Positions 17,978 through 25,855 of a stretch of 64,000 nucleotides of DNA are shown here, piece after piece. Below the pieces are notes generated by a model. That model saw only the letters and a program-made list of their open reading frames with translations, was not told the DNA's origin and did not search any database. Numbering within the stretch: position 1 is the first letter of the stretch; every line of letters starts with the position of its first letter. The translations under genes and the position numbers were made by a program. Origin of the DNA: Psychrobacillus sp032154225 (GTDB lineage Bacteria > Bacillota > Bacilli > Bacillales_A > Planococcaceae). The stretch lies in the NCBI RefSeq assembly GCF_032154225.1, contig NZ_JALDYF010000010.1, positions 1 to 64,000 on the forward strand, in the 5' to 3' direction.

Positions 17978-18650
17978 AGTATTGATCATTGAGGATGATA
18001 AGCGAATTTCTGATATTCATAGGCGGTTTATCGAGAAGGTGGAAGGTTTTCAAGTGATTGGATCGGCTTATACAGGGGAAGAGGCAAAGGATTGGATTAT
18101 ATCGTATCGACCGGATTTAATCCTTTTAGATGTATACCTTCCAGATACTTTAGGTACAGATTTATTGACGATTATTCAAGACCATAGTCCAGAAACGGAT
18201 ATTATTTTTATAACGGCCGCTGCAGAAGCGGATATTGTAAAGAAGGCATTTCGAAGTGGTGTGGCGGATTATATTTTGAAACCGCTAACATTTGAAAAGT
18301 TTAAAGAAAGTTTATTTTCATATAAAGCCAAAAGAGATATTTTAGCAAGTGATGGAGACGTACAGGAAGATTTTATCAAGTCCCTTTGGAATAATAATGC
18401 TGCTACTCCAAACTATGAGTTAGAGGCGGCTCCACCAAAAGGAATTGACCCGATTACAAAAGAAAAAGTAGTGAAGCATATGCAGAAAATCGAGCAAGGT
18501 GTTACAGCAGAGGGCCTTGGATTAGAAATTGGTGTGAGCCGTTCGACAGCTAGAAGATACTTAGAATATTTAGTTTCAGAAAGACGTGTGCATGCAGAAC
18601 TAATCTACGGAACAGTTGGTAGACCAGAGCGAAGGTACTTTATCCACTGA
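17961..18650 (+). CDS. response regulator, CitB/DctR type
   Basis: 229 residues. Receiver domain at residues 1-120, with acidic EDD near residue 10, the phospho-acceptor Asp in LILLDVYLP and Lys in ILKPLTF. The C-terminal winged helix-turn-helix (LEIGVSRSTARRYLEYLVSERRV) is the CitB-family type. ATG 17961 follows GGGGGG inside the kinase gene. Cognate of the preceding kinase. The likely target is the tctC promoter 190 bases downstream. Confidence 0.92.
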   Translation: MTKKIEVLIIEDDKRISDIHRRFIEKVEGFQVIGSAYTGEEAKDWIISYRPDLILLDVYLPDTLGTDLLTIIQDHSPETDIIFITAAAEADIVKKAFRSGVADYILKPLTFEKFKESLFSYKAKRDILASDGDVQEDFIKSLWNNNAATPNYELEAAPPKGIDPITKEKVVKHMQKIEQGVTAEGLGLEIGVSRSTARRYLEYLVSERRVHAELIYGTVGRPERRYFIH

Positions 18651-18797
18651 TAAGAAAGTATAAGCTTTCATACTTAGTGATTGTCTAGCTTCAGCGCCGT
18701 GAACAGAATGAACAAAATGATTTTAATTTTCATTATCGAACTTATAACCATAAGCTTTAAATAGTTGAAATGTTTTGATAAATTAACGACAGGCGTA

Positions 18798-18811
18798 TGA
18801 AAACGCTATCA
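18798..18811 (+). promoter_or_regulatory. cre site (CcpA operator) before tctC
   Basis: TGAAAACGCTATCA matches the catabolite-responsive element consensus TGWAARCGYTWWCA at every position, 27 bases before the tctC start. This predicts glucose repression of carboxylate uptake by CcpA. Confidence 0.75.
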
Positions 18812-18837
18812 AAACATTTTGGATTGAGGGGGATTTT

Positions 18838-19851
18838 ATGAAAATATGGAAAAAGATTAGTTCAATAGCTGTAGTAACTACTTTAGCGGTTGGACTAGCT
18901 GCTTGTTCATCAGATGGTGGCGGAGAATCGAAGTCTGATTATCCAAAGAATAATATTGTGGTCGTTGCTCCATCAGGTGCTGGTGGTGGATGGGATTTAA
19001 CGGCACGTGCGATTGCTAAAACAATGGGTGATACAGGACTGGTTGAAAAATCTATTCAAGTTGAAAACAAGCCAGGTGGCGGCGGAGCAGTTTACATGGC
19101 TGAATTTGCAACAAAAGAAGTGAAAAATGATCATGTATTGATGGTTAAATCTCCACCAATTCTTATAAATAACAATAAAGCAGAAGGAAATAGTCCTTAC
19201 GGCTTTAAAGATACAAAGCCATTAGCGCAATTAACTCGTGACTACGGTGCAATTGTAGTAAAAGCAGATTCTCCATTTAATAAGATGGAAGATTTCTTAA
19301 ATGCATTGAAAGCAGATCCAACAGCCGTAACATTAGCGGGGGGATCAGCACCAGGGTCAATGGATCATCTTGTAGGAATTTTACCGGCATTTAAAGCTGG
19401 AATTGATCCGAAATCAGTGAAGTATGTTTCGTATGATGGTGGTGGGGAAGCAGTTGCGGCTCTACTTGGTGGAAATGCGGATGTAATTGCTACAGATGCT
19501 TCTACGATTTCAATGTATGTAAAATCAGGTGATGTACGAGTATTGGCGGTTAGTTCTACAGAGCGTTTAGAAGGTGATTTAGCAGACGTACCAACATTTA
19601 AAGAAGCTGGAACAGATGCAGAGTTTACAATTTGGCGCGGTATTTTCGGACCGAAAGAAATGTCAGACGACGCATCTAACTATTGGAATGAAAAGATCGA
19701 AGAAATGGTAGAAACAGATGAGTGGAAAGCAGAGTTAGAGAAAAATGGGTGGGCTAGCGAATATCGTAATTCAAAAGACTTTACTACTTATTTAGAAGAT
19801 CAAGATAAAGTAATTGTTGAGTTATTAACAGCACTTGGCATGCAAAAATAA
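18838..19851 (+). CDS. tctC: tripartite tricarboxylate transporter substrate-binding protein
   Basis: 337 residues. Lipoprotein signal (AVGLAAC, Cys 23), then a BUG/TctC fold with NNIVVVAPSGAGGGWDLTARAIAK at the N terminus, ENKPGGGGAVYMAEFA and a central GGSAPGSMDHLV. It captures citrate or another carboxylate outside the membrane and delivers it to TctBA. First gene of tctCBA, behind a cre site and downstream of the CitA-type two-component pair. Confidence 0.93.
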   Translation: MKIWKKISSIAVVTTLAVGLAACSSDGGGESKSDYPKNNIVVVAPSGAGGGWDLTARAIAKTMGDTGLVEKSIQVENKPGGGGAVYMAEFATKEVKNDHVLMVKSPPILINNNKAEGNSPYGFKDTKPLAQLTRDYGAIVVKADSPFNKMEDFLNALKADPTAVTLAGGSAPGSMDHLVGILPAFKAGIDPKSVKYVSYDGGGEAVAALLGGNADVIATDASTISMYVKSGDVRVLAVSSTERLEGDLADVPTFKEAGTDAEFTIWRGIFGPKEMSDDASNYWNEKIEEMVETDEWKAELEKNGWASEYRNSKDFTTYLEDQDKVIVELLTALGMQK

Positions 19852-19861
19852 GATAGGTGGG

Positions 19862-19888
19862 GGCGACTACCATGTGCGGTCGCCTTTT
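19862..19888 (+). terminator. attenuating hairpin between tctC and tctB
   Basis: GGCGAC / GTCGCC stem followed by TTTT, placed between the binding-protein gene and the membrane subunits. It probably acts as a partial terminator that makes tctC transcripts more abundant than tctBA, or protects the 3' end of the tctC message. Confidence 0.7.
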
Positions 19889-19902
19889 CTATTAGGAGAG
19901 TT

Positions 19903-20358
19903 ATGAATATGACTAAAAAATTCGATCAATTTGCTGGAGTTGCTTTTCTGCTCATTGGACTGTTGTTTTTAATAGAAAGTCAGAAAATTTCTGACAGTGC
20001 TTATGGTTCCTCTGTAGGACCGAAAATATTTCCAATGTGGCTAGGTATTATTTTAATGGGGTTAAGTATTCGACTTTTATATGAAACATTTAAATATAAA
20101 AAAGAAGGATCTGAGAAAGAGCAATTACAATATAAAAAGTTTTTTATCATTTTTGGAAGCGCACTTTTATATGCCTTTTTCTTAGAGAAAATCGGATATA
20201 TCGTTTCGACGTTTGCCTTTTTGCTTGTTGCTTTTCAAACAGTAGAACGAGGGAAAATAATTAACTCGGTACTCATTGCAGCAGTGTTTTCATTTGGTGT
20301 TTATTATTTATTCGCGGGGCTTCTTGGTGGTTCATTACCAGGATTTCCACTGTTCTAG
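19903..20358 (+). CDS. tctB: tripartite tricarboxylate transporter small membrane subunit
   Basis: 151 residues with four hydrophobic segments (AGVAFLLIGLLFLIES, FPMWLGIILMGLSIR, FFIIFGSALLYAFFL, VLIAAVFSFGVYYLF) and the TctB feature GSSVGPKIFP. Small integral-membrane partner of TctA. A second ATG at 19909 is an equally good start. It lies 17 bases upstream of tctA. Confidence 0.9.
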   Translation: MNMTKKFDQFAGVAFLLIGLLFLIESQKISDSAYGSSVGPKIFPMWLGIILMGLSIRLLYETFKYKKEGSEKEQLQYKKFFIIFGSALLYAFFLEKIGYIVSTFAFLLVAFQTVERGKIINSVLIAAVFSFGVYYLFAGLLGGSLPGFPLF

Positions 20359-20375
20359 GAGAGAGGGGTTAAACT

Positions 20376-21902
20376 ATGGATACATTACAATTTTTAGTGG
20401 AAGGATTCAAACTAGCTTTTCAATGGCATAATATATTGTTCGCATTTGTGGGCGTTGTTATTGGAACGGCAGTAGGAGTTCTACCAGGTATCGGTCCGAT
20501 GAGTGGTGTCGCTCTTCTTATTCCTGTAACAGCAACGATTACTTCGGGAATGCCTGCAAGTGCAGCTGCGGCGAGTTCGATTATTTTGTTAGCAGGGGTT
20601 TATTATGGAGCGATGTACGGCGGATCAACAACGTCTATTTTGTTAAATACACCAGGTGAATCATCTTCGGTAGTTACGACGTTAGACGGTTATCAGATGG
20701 CGCAGCAAGGGCGTGCAGGTGCAGCTTTAGCCATTTCAGCAATCGGATCATTTTGTGCAGGAATTATTTCTTTAATAGGTCTTGTACTGCTAGCGGAGCC
20801 GCTCTCCAATATAGCGATAAAGTTCGGACCAGCAGAATATTTTTCTTTAATGTTATTAGGATTAGCGGCAGTTAGTGGTTTAGCTGGAAAATCGATGACG
20901 AAAGCTTTAATGATGACTGTTTTTGGACTTATGCTTGGGACAATAGGGATTGATGCAGTTTCTGGTATCGCTCGTTTTACATACGACCAACCATTGTTAT
21001 ATTCAGGGTTAGAGTTTTTAACAATTGCAGTAGGATTATTTGCGCTTGGGGAAGTAGTTAAAACGATTTTAGAGAAAGATAAAGAATCGGGGGCAATTGC
21101 GAAAATCCATCGAATTTTACCAACCAAGCAAGATATGAAAGATAGTGCAGTACCTATTGTACGTGGTTCACTTTTAGGTTTCTTTATCGGAGTTTTACCT
21201 GGAGCGGGTGCAACACTTGCGTCATTCTTTTCTTATACAACAGAGAAAAAATTCAGTAAAAATCCAGAGAAATTTGGAAAAGGGCATATTGCTGGTGTAG
21301 CTGGCCCTGAGTCAGCAAATAATGCAGCTTCTGGTGGAGCAATGATTCCACTACTTACTTTGGGAATTCCTGGATCAGGCACAACAGCAATATTAATGGG
21401 AGCATTAATCATGTACAATATTCAGCCAGGCCCGTTACTTTTCGATGAGCATCCAGAAGTTGCATGGGGGCTAATCGCAAGTATGTTCCTCGGTAACTTA
21501 ATGTTACTGATTCTGAATATGCCGTTAGTACGTGTTTTTGCAAAGATTATTCAAACGCCGAAAAAGTATTTATTGCCAATGATTATTGCAATTTCTTTCT
21601 TCGGGGTTTATGCAGTTCAATATACAACGTTTGATTTGTATTTATTAATTGGCTGTGGTATTTTAGGTTATTTATTATCGAAAAATGATTTCCCGGTAGC
21701 CCCTTTAGTATTAGCGTTAGTGTTAGGACCGATGATTGAAAATAATTTACGTCGTGCGTTAACTATTTCTAATGGAGACTTTGGTATTTTCTTTGCGAAG
21801 CCGTTATCACTTGTTTTCATCGTGGGTGCAGCAGCATGGTTACTTGTTCCTTTAATCTTAAAATTTAAAGGTCGTCAAATTATTATAAATGAAGAGGATT
21901 AA
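20376..21902 (+). CDS. tctA: tripartite tricarboxylate transporter large permease
   Basis: 508 residues with about twelve hydrophobic segments. It carries the two family repeats GVLPGIGPMSGVALLIP (near residue 35) and GVLPGAGATLASFFSY (near residue 280), plus GGSTTSILLNTPGESSS and ESANNAASGGAMIPLLTLGIPGSGTTAI. It drives sodium- or proton-coupled carboxylate uptake with TctB and TctC. Full length for the family, and followed by a terminator. Confidence 0.95.
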   Translation: MDTLQFLVEGFKLAFQWHNILFAFVGVVIGTAVGVLPGIGPMSGVALLIPVTATITSGMPASAAAASSIILLAGVYYGAMYGGSTTSILLNTPGESSSVVTTLDGYQMAQQGRAGAALAISAIGSFCAGIISLIGLVLLAEPLSNIAIKFGPAEYFSLMLLGLAAVSGLAGKSMTKALMMTVFGLMLGTIGIDAVSGIARFTYDQPLLYSGLEFLTIAVGLFALGEVVKTILEKDKESGAIAKIHRILPTKQDMKDSAVPIVRGSLLGFFIGVLPGAGATLASFFSYTTEKKFSKNPEKFGKGHIAGVAGPESANNAASGGAMIPLLTLGIPGSGTTAILMGALIMYNIQPGPLLFDEHPEVAWGLIASMFLGNLMLLILNMPLVRVFAKIIQTPKKYLLPMIIAISFFGVYAVQYTTFDLYLLIGCGILGYLLSKNDFPVAPLVLALVLGPMIENNLRRALTISNGDFGIFFAKPLSLVFIVGAAAWLLVPLILKFKGRQIIINEED

Positions 21903-21911
21903 TAGAAATGC

Positions 21912-21940
21912 AGACTCAGTTTGATGAGTCTGTATTTTTA
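21912..21940 (+). terminator. terminator of tctCBA
   Basis: CAGACTCA / TGAGTCTG stem with ATTTTT, ten bases after the tctA stop. Confidence 0.88.
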
Positions 21941-22120
21941 GATAGAAAATATATAAATTTATAGAATGGATTCTGTTTCATCCAACCATCTAGTGACGGA
22001 AAAATTGCGAGTAGCGAAAATGAGTTGAAATTTGGATATTTTTTGAAATTCATTTTCAATATTTTATAAATCACTAGTAGTGCACTAGTTGCTCTTTTTA
22101 CTATGTATTTTTTATATCAT

Positions 22121-22531
22121 TCAAAGTAAATCTATTTCAGCGTTCAGTTTTTTCATTTGACGCTTAAAATAAAGATAGAACGTGATCCAAATAACTGCAT
22201 AGAAACATAGGAAGAATGCAATTGCTAGCAACACGCTAGTTAGGTTGAAGGGAAGCCAACCGATCCCAAATGATAAGACAAAAGATAGAATGCTTACAGT
22301 GATAAAATGAAGTACTGTTTGTCGAGCAAGACTTAAATTTTGATTTTCAAAATAGAGAGGGCTAACGGTGAAAAACCAGCCACAAAATATAGAACCAAGT
22401 GAGTTTTTCAGGAATAATTGTCCGTCCAACGTATCATTTTCACTAAAAAGTACAACAGAATTTGTTAAAATGACTGCGATAAATGCACCGAAGAAAATAC
22501 CAACCATACTACGAAACAAAAAGGTTTTCAT
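22121..22531 (-). CDS. DUF3021 family membrane protein
   Basis: 136 residues with four hydrophobic segments (SMVGIFFGAFIAVILTNSVVLF, SLGSIFCGWFFTVSPLYF, FITVSILSFVLSFGIGWLPF, LLAIAFFLCFYAVIWITFYLYF) and a charged C-terminal tail. It matches the small DUF3021 proteins encoded with LytTR regulators. In the streptococcal LytTR regulatory systems (HdrRM, BrsRM) the membrane partner holds the regulator inactive. The start overlaps the LytTR stop by four bases, so the two are translated together. Confidence 0.8.
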   Translation of the reverse strand: MKTFLFRSMVGIFFGAFIAVILTNSVVLFSENDTLDGQLFLKNSLGSIFCGWFFTVSPLYFENQNLSLARQTVLHFITVSILSFVLSFGIGWLPFNLTSVLLAIAFFLCFYAVIWITFYLYFKRQMKKLNAEIDLL

Positions 22532-22986
22532 TCACCTTTCCTCCTGTTCATCTTTAATGCCTCTTTAATCGTATTAACATAAGTTCGTGAAACATATTCC
22601 TTTTCACCCGATTTAAAATATACACAAAGTGTTCCGTTAAATGATGCTTCAAAACGGCTTAATGCATGCAAATTTGCAATGACAGATTTCGAAAGTCGGA
22701 TGAATTTATTGGTGGGAAGAATTCCTTCTAGTTCGTAGAGTTTCTCTTTTAACTTAAAGGAACCTGTTGATGTCACTGCAACTACTCCATCATTTTCGGT
22801 ATGAAAATAGTGAATTTCATCTGGTTTTAAAATATGTTGCATCTCTCCATCTTTTCCAACAAGGAATTCCGTTTCACGCCCTTTTATAAAATCGAGAATT
22901 TCTTGGATCGAATCGTCCAATTCAGGCGTTTCAATCTTTACTTTTGTTTCTTTAAAATCACTATCAATATTTAATGAAACCTTCAA
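22528..22986 (-). CDS. LytTR-domain transcriptional regulator
   Basis: About 152 residues with no receiver domain. The N-terminal ~50 residues are followed by a LytTR DNA-binding domain: DEIHYFHTENDGVVAVT, then ESILPTNKF-like LEGILPTNKFIRLSKSVIANLHAL and EYVSRTYVNTIKEAL. TTG 22986 follows AAAGGGGTG, and the longer frame to 23031 has no start signals. Third gene of an operon with an ABC ATPase and permease upstream and a DUF3021 protein downstream. Its probable target is the direct repeat upstream of the ATPase gene. Confidence 0.87.
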   Translation of the reverse strand: MKVSLNIDSDFKETKVKIETPELDDSIQEILDFIKGRETEFLVGKDGEMQHILKPDEIHYFHTENDGVVAVTSTGSFKLKEKLYELEGILPTNKFIRLSKSVIANLHALSRFEASFNGTLCVYFKSGEKEYVSRTYVNTIKEALKMNRRKGE

Positions 22987-23049
22987 TCTTCGACACCCCT
23001 TTAGACATAATTGTAAACTGTTCGTTTCCAATTGTCTGTAAGGATTTAA

Positions 23050-23793
23050 TTAAATTTTTCGTTTATTCATAAAACGGATAATAATGAAAGAGGCGATAAC
23101 TAGTACAATGATGTATCCGATGGAAAGGAATGTGCTATTGTTCATAGAAAGTTGCCCGTTCCAAACAGAGATAAACATATTATTCATATGATACAACGGA
23201 TTAATCTCTGCGATAACTTGAACAAACTTCGGCATCATAGCAACTGGAATTGCAAATCCACCTGTAAATATAACGATTTGGAAAATGACGATGGAAAATA
23301 CTAATGCGCTATTCATGTTGTTGAAAAAAGAATAAATAGCAGACGCAAGTAAAAGTAGTACTGCATTCAATAAGATGAAAAAAGCGTAAGAAGCTAGTAC
23401 GTTAAATAAGTTGAATTGCAGATCATATATAAGCAAACCGATTATATAAATAAGTGCATATCCAAGACTTGTAATGATGACAGAACGGGTGATACTTGAC
23501 AGTAAAAGAATATTTTTAGAAACAGGTGAGAGGCTTATTCTTTTCTCAACGCCTGTTGTGCGGTGTGTTACTTGATCAAATCCAAAGGCAAAGAAAACAA
23601 CAGAGAATGTAATAAGTAAGATAAATGATGGTGTGTATGTTTGTGCATAGCTCAAGTTGCCGCCATATGTTTGGTCACCGAACAATTGCCCCATGAAAAT
23701 ATACGTTACTGGTGGTACAATGATCGTAAAAACTAAGTAAAATAATTCCCTCGAAAACATTAATAAATCGTATTTTAGTTGTGTCGCTAACAT
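23050..23793 (-). CDS. ABC-2 type transporter permease
   Basis: 247 residues with six hydrophobic segments and the ABC-2 signature region GFDQVTHRTTGVEKRISLSPVSKN in the middle. This is the layout of drug or peptide exporters (DrrB/NatB-like). It lies 12 bases after the ATPase gene and 63 before the LytTR gene. Transport direction is probably export. Substrate unknown. Confidence 0.87.
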   Translation of the reverse strand: MLATQLKYDLLMFSRELFYLVFTIIVPPVTYIFMGQLFGDQTYGGNLSYAQTYTPSFILLITFSVVFFAFGFDQVTHRTTGVEKRISLSPVSKNILLLSSITRSVIITSLGYALIYIIGLLIYDLQFNLFNVLASYAFFILLNAVLLLLASAIYSFFNNMNSALVFSIVIFQIVIFTGGFAIPVAMMPKFVQVIAEINPLYHMNNMFISVWNGQLSMNNSTFLSIGYIIVLVIASFIIIRFMNKRKI

Positions 23794-23805
23794 ACTAATT
23801 CCCCC

Positions 23806-24525
23806 TTAAATAGATACTTTCATAAGATAAAATTCATTGATTGATTTGTAGCCAGATGCCAAAATTTCTTCGGTTGTATCAAAAAATTCATTCACTCCGT
23901 TATTGATAAGCAATACTTTATCGCAGTACAACTCGATTTCATCCATATTATGTGTCGTCAAAATAACCGTGCCACCTGTTCGTTTGTTATACTCCGTAAT
24001 GTAAGACCATAGAATATTGCGCATATGTGGATCAAGTCCAGTAGTCGGCTCATCCAATATGAGAAGCTTAGGTTCGGATAAAAATGCGATTGCTAAGCTA
24101 ACGATTTGCTTCCATCCTCCAGAAAGTTTATCGAAGTATTTTTTTCGATGAGGCTCCAACTTGAAGTCTTCCATAATTTTTTGAATGTCGACGGTTGATT
24201 TGTAATAGGATTTGAATAATTTTAATAGCTCTTCTACTTTTAATGTTTTATAAAATTGAGTTGGTTGCAGGACTGCAGAAATCTGCTTGCGAATTTGTTC
24301 GAGTTTATTTGTAGAAAGGGATTTTATATTTTCATCAAACAGTGTAACTGTACCTGTATCATATTGTTTTAGTGTCATTAATATTTCTAGGAATGTTGAT
24401 TTACCAGCACCATTTTTGCCGATTACTCCAATGATCTCTCCTGCATTCGCTTGAAATTCTATACCTTGTAAAACTTTGTTCGTTCCATAATCTTTTTTTA
24501 AGTTGCTGACGTTGATAATATTCAT
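23806..24525 (-). CDS. ABC transporter ATP-binding protein
   Basis: 239 residues. Walker A is GKNGAGKST, signature LSGGWKQIVSLAIAF, Walker B KLLILDEPTTGLD and H-loop TTHNMDEIE. Typical of ABC-2 exporter ATPases that give self-resistance to antimicrobial peptides or drugs. First gene of the LytTR/DUF3021 operon, with GGAGGC upstream of its ATG. A LytTR-type direct repeat lies about 115 bases upstream. Confidence 0.9.
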   Translation of the reverse strand: MNIINVSNLKKDYGTNKVLQGIEFQANAGEIIGVIGKNGAGKSTFLEILMTLKQYDTGTVTLFDENIKSLSTNKLEQIRKQISAVLQPTQFYKTLKVEELLKLFKSYYKSTVDIQKIMEDFKLEPHRKKYFDKLSGGWKQIVSLAIAFLSEPKLLILDEPTTGLDPHMRNILWSYITEYNKRTGGTVILTTHNMDEIELYCDKVLLINNGVNEFFDTTEEILASGYKSINEFYLMKVSI

Positions 24526-24640
24526 TGCAATTGCCTCCAGTAATTTTTCTTTGTACCCAAAGTGTATGACGAATAGCTTGATATGTCTGGCGTTTTTCGG
24601 TGAGTGGCGGGAAATGCAGAGTAACTTGCGAAAAAATGGG

Positions 24641-24670
24641 GGTCAATTACATCGATTTAAATGTCAATTA
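24641..24670 (-). promoter_or_regulatory. putative LytTR operator (direct repeat)
   Basis: On the minus strand TAATTGACA and TAATTGACC form a 9-bp direct repeat (8 of 9 identical) separated by exactly 12 bp, a 21-bp period. Two same-orientation 9-10 bp repeats with a 12-13 bp spacer is the usual LytTR binding layout. It sits between the ABC/LytTR operon and the cold-shock gene. Confidence 0.6.
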
Positions 24671-24691
24671 AAATAAAAAGATGTACTTTAC

Positions 24692-24720
24692 TAGACAAAT
24701 GCTTCAACATGTTATATAGT
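24692..24720 (+). promoter_or_regulatory. promoter of the cold-shock gene
   Basis: TAGACA (24692-24697) and TATAGT (24715-24720) with a 17-bp spacer. Transcription from here gives a leader of about 120 bases before the csp start codon, enclosing the 24757-24818 hairpin. Confidence 0.65.
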
Positions 24721-24756
24721 AAGGATAATAATTAAATTGCTTAACAGAAACAATGA

Positions 24757-24818
24757 ATTCACATATTACAAAGAGTAATCGTGTTTATTGGGTACTTTTT
24801 GTAATATGTGAATTTTTT
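24757..24818 (+). promoter_or_regulatory. 16-bp leader hairpin with T-run before the cold-shock gene
   Basis: A perfect 16-bp inverted repeat (ATTCACATATTACAAA / TTTGTAATATGTGAAT) with a 25-base loop, immediately followed by six T. It lies inside the csp leader, after the promoter and before the ribosome site, and looks like a conditional terminator or a temperature-responsive leader. The AT-rich stem would be much more stable in the cold. Confidence 0.65.
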
Positions 24819-24846
24819 ATTCACAATTATATTGGAGGTTTTTTAC

Positions 24847-25047
24847 ATGACACAAGGTACAGTAAAATGGTTTAACGCAGAAAAAGGTTTTGGATTTATC
24901 GAGGTTGAAGGTGGAAACGACGTATTCGCTCATTTCTCAGCAATCCAAGGCGAAGGATTCAAATCTCTTGACGAAGGTCAAAAAGTTGAATTTGACGTTG
25001 AAGATGGTCAACGTGGACCACAAGCAGTAAACATCGTAAAACTTTAA
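24847..25047 (+). CDS. cold-shock domain protein (CspA family)
   Basis: 66 residues. It contains both RNA-binding motifs, KGFGFIEV (RNP1) and DVFAHFSAI (RNP2), and ends in PQAVNIVKL. It binds single-stranded RNA and DNA as an RNA chaperone. Start by GGAGG thirteen bases upstream. Strong codon bias and its own terminator indicate high expression. The long structured leader is typical of post-transcriptional cold control. Confidence 0.95.
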   Translation: MTQGTVKWFNAEKGFGFIEVEGGNDVFAHFSAIQGEGFKSLDEGQKVEFDVEDGQRGPQAVNIVKL

Positions 25048-25078
25048 TTCCTAAGAATTAAAATATATGGTTTATTGT

Positions 25079-25110
25079 AAAAAGACATCCTTTACGGATG
25101 TCTTTTTTTT
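25079..25110 (+). terminator. terminator of the cold-shock gene
   Basis: AAAAAGACATCC / GGATGTCTTTTT with a TTTAC loop and a run of eight T. Confidence 0.92.
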
Positions 25111-25162
25111 ATGCTGAAAAATGATAAAATGTATGTAACGAATTAGATGGGACTGAGTAAGG

Positions 25163-25801
25163 ATGAGCAATACACATATATTTTCAAAGCGTGAGGAAAT
25201 AGCTAATGCAATTATTCACGGGATTGGTGCTCTGTTAAGTGTCGCGGCACTCGTGATTTTGATCGTATTCTCCGCAATGCACGGAACTGCTTGGCATGTA
25301 GTAAGTTTTACGTTATTCGGGGCGACAATGGTGATTTTGTATGCTTCTTCAACATTAGTTCATTCGTTTCCAGCAGGTCGAGCAAAAGATGTATTTGAGG
25401 TACTAGACCACTCGTCCATTTATTTTTTTATTGCTGGGACTTATACACCTTTTTTATTCATCGCAGTGAAAGGGCCACTTGGCTGGACATTGTTTGGAGT
25501 CGTATGGGGAATTGCAATTGCTGGCACGGTGTTTAAAGCCTTTTTTGTGAAACGCTTTTTGCATACGTCGACGTTAATGTACGTAGTAATGGGGTGGTTA
25601 CTTGTATTTGCATGGAAGCCACTTGTGACGAATATATCGACAGAAGGACTAGTTTTACTGGCAGTAGGTGGTGTACTTTATACATTTGGCGCAATTTTTT
25701 ATGTATGGCGAGGCTTTACTTATCATCACGCAGTCTGGCATGTATTTGTGCTAGCAGCGTCTATTTTACATTTCTTTGCTGTCCTGACGTTATTGCCGTA
25801 A
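25163..25801 (+). CDS. hemolysin III / PAQR family membrane protein
   Basis: 212 residues with seven hydrophobic segments and the conserved PAQR/hemolysin III residues: an N-terminal EEIANAIIHGIGA, STLVHSFP, FEVLDHSSIYFFIAGTYTPF, and the C-terminal HHAVWHVFVLAASILHFFAV. The histidines form the presumed zinc hydrolase site. Single gene, closed by a strong bidirectional terminator. Confidence 0.92.
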   Translation: MSNTHIFSKREEIANAIIHGIGALLSVAALVILIVFSAMHGTAWHVVSFTLFGATMVILYASSTLVHSFPAGRAKDVFEVLDHSSIYFFIAGTYTPFLFIAVKGPLGWTLFGVVWGIAIAGTVFKAFFVKRFLHTSTLMYVVMGWLLVFAWKPLVTNISTEGLVLLAVGGVLYTFGAIFYVWRGFTYHHAVWHVFVLAASILHFFAVLTLLP

Positions 25802-25808
25802 AAGCTGT

Positions 25809-25845
25809 AAGGAACCCAAACAATCTGGAATTGTTTGGGTTCCTT
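25809..25845 (+). terminator. bidirectional terminator
   Basis: A perfect 15-bp stem (AAGGAACCCAAACAA / TTGTTTGGGTTCCTT) between two convergent genes. It ends hemolysin III on the plus strand and the isomerase on the minus strand. The T-run is short on both sides. Confidence 0.85.
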
Positions 25846-25855
25846 AACACCTTAA

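Noticed and set aside
22072..22089. Repeated ACTAGT palindromes downstream of tctA
   Set aside because: Short and AT-rich, not linked to a promoter. Likely chance.
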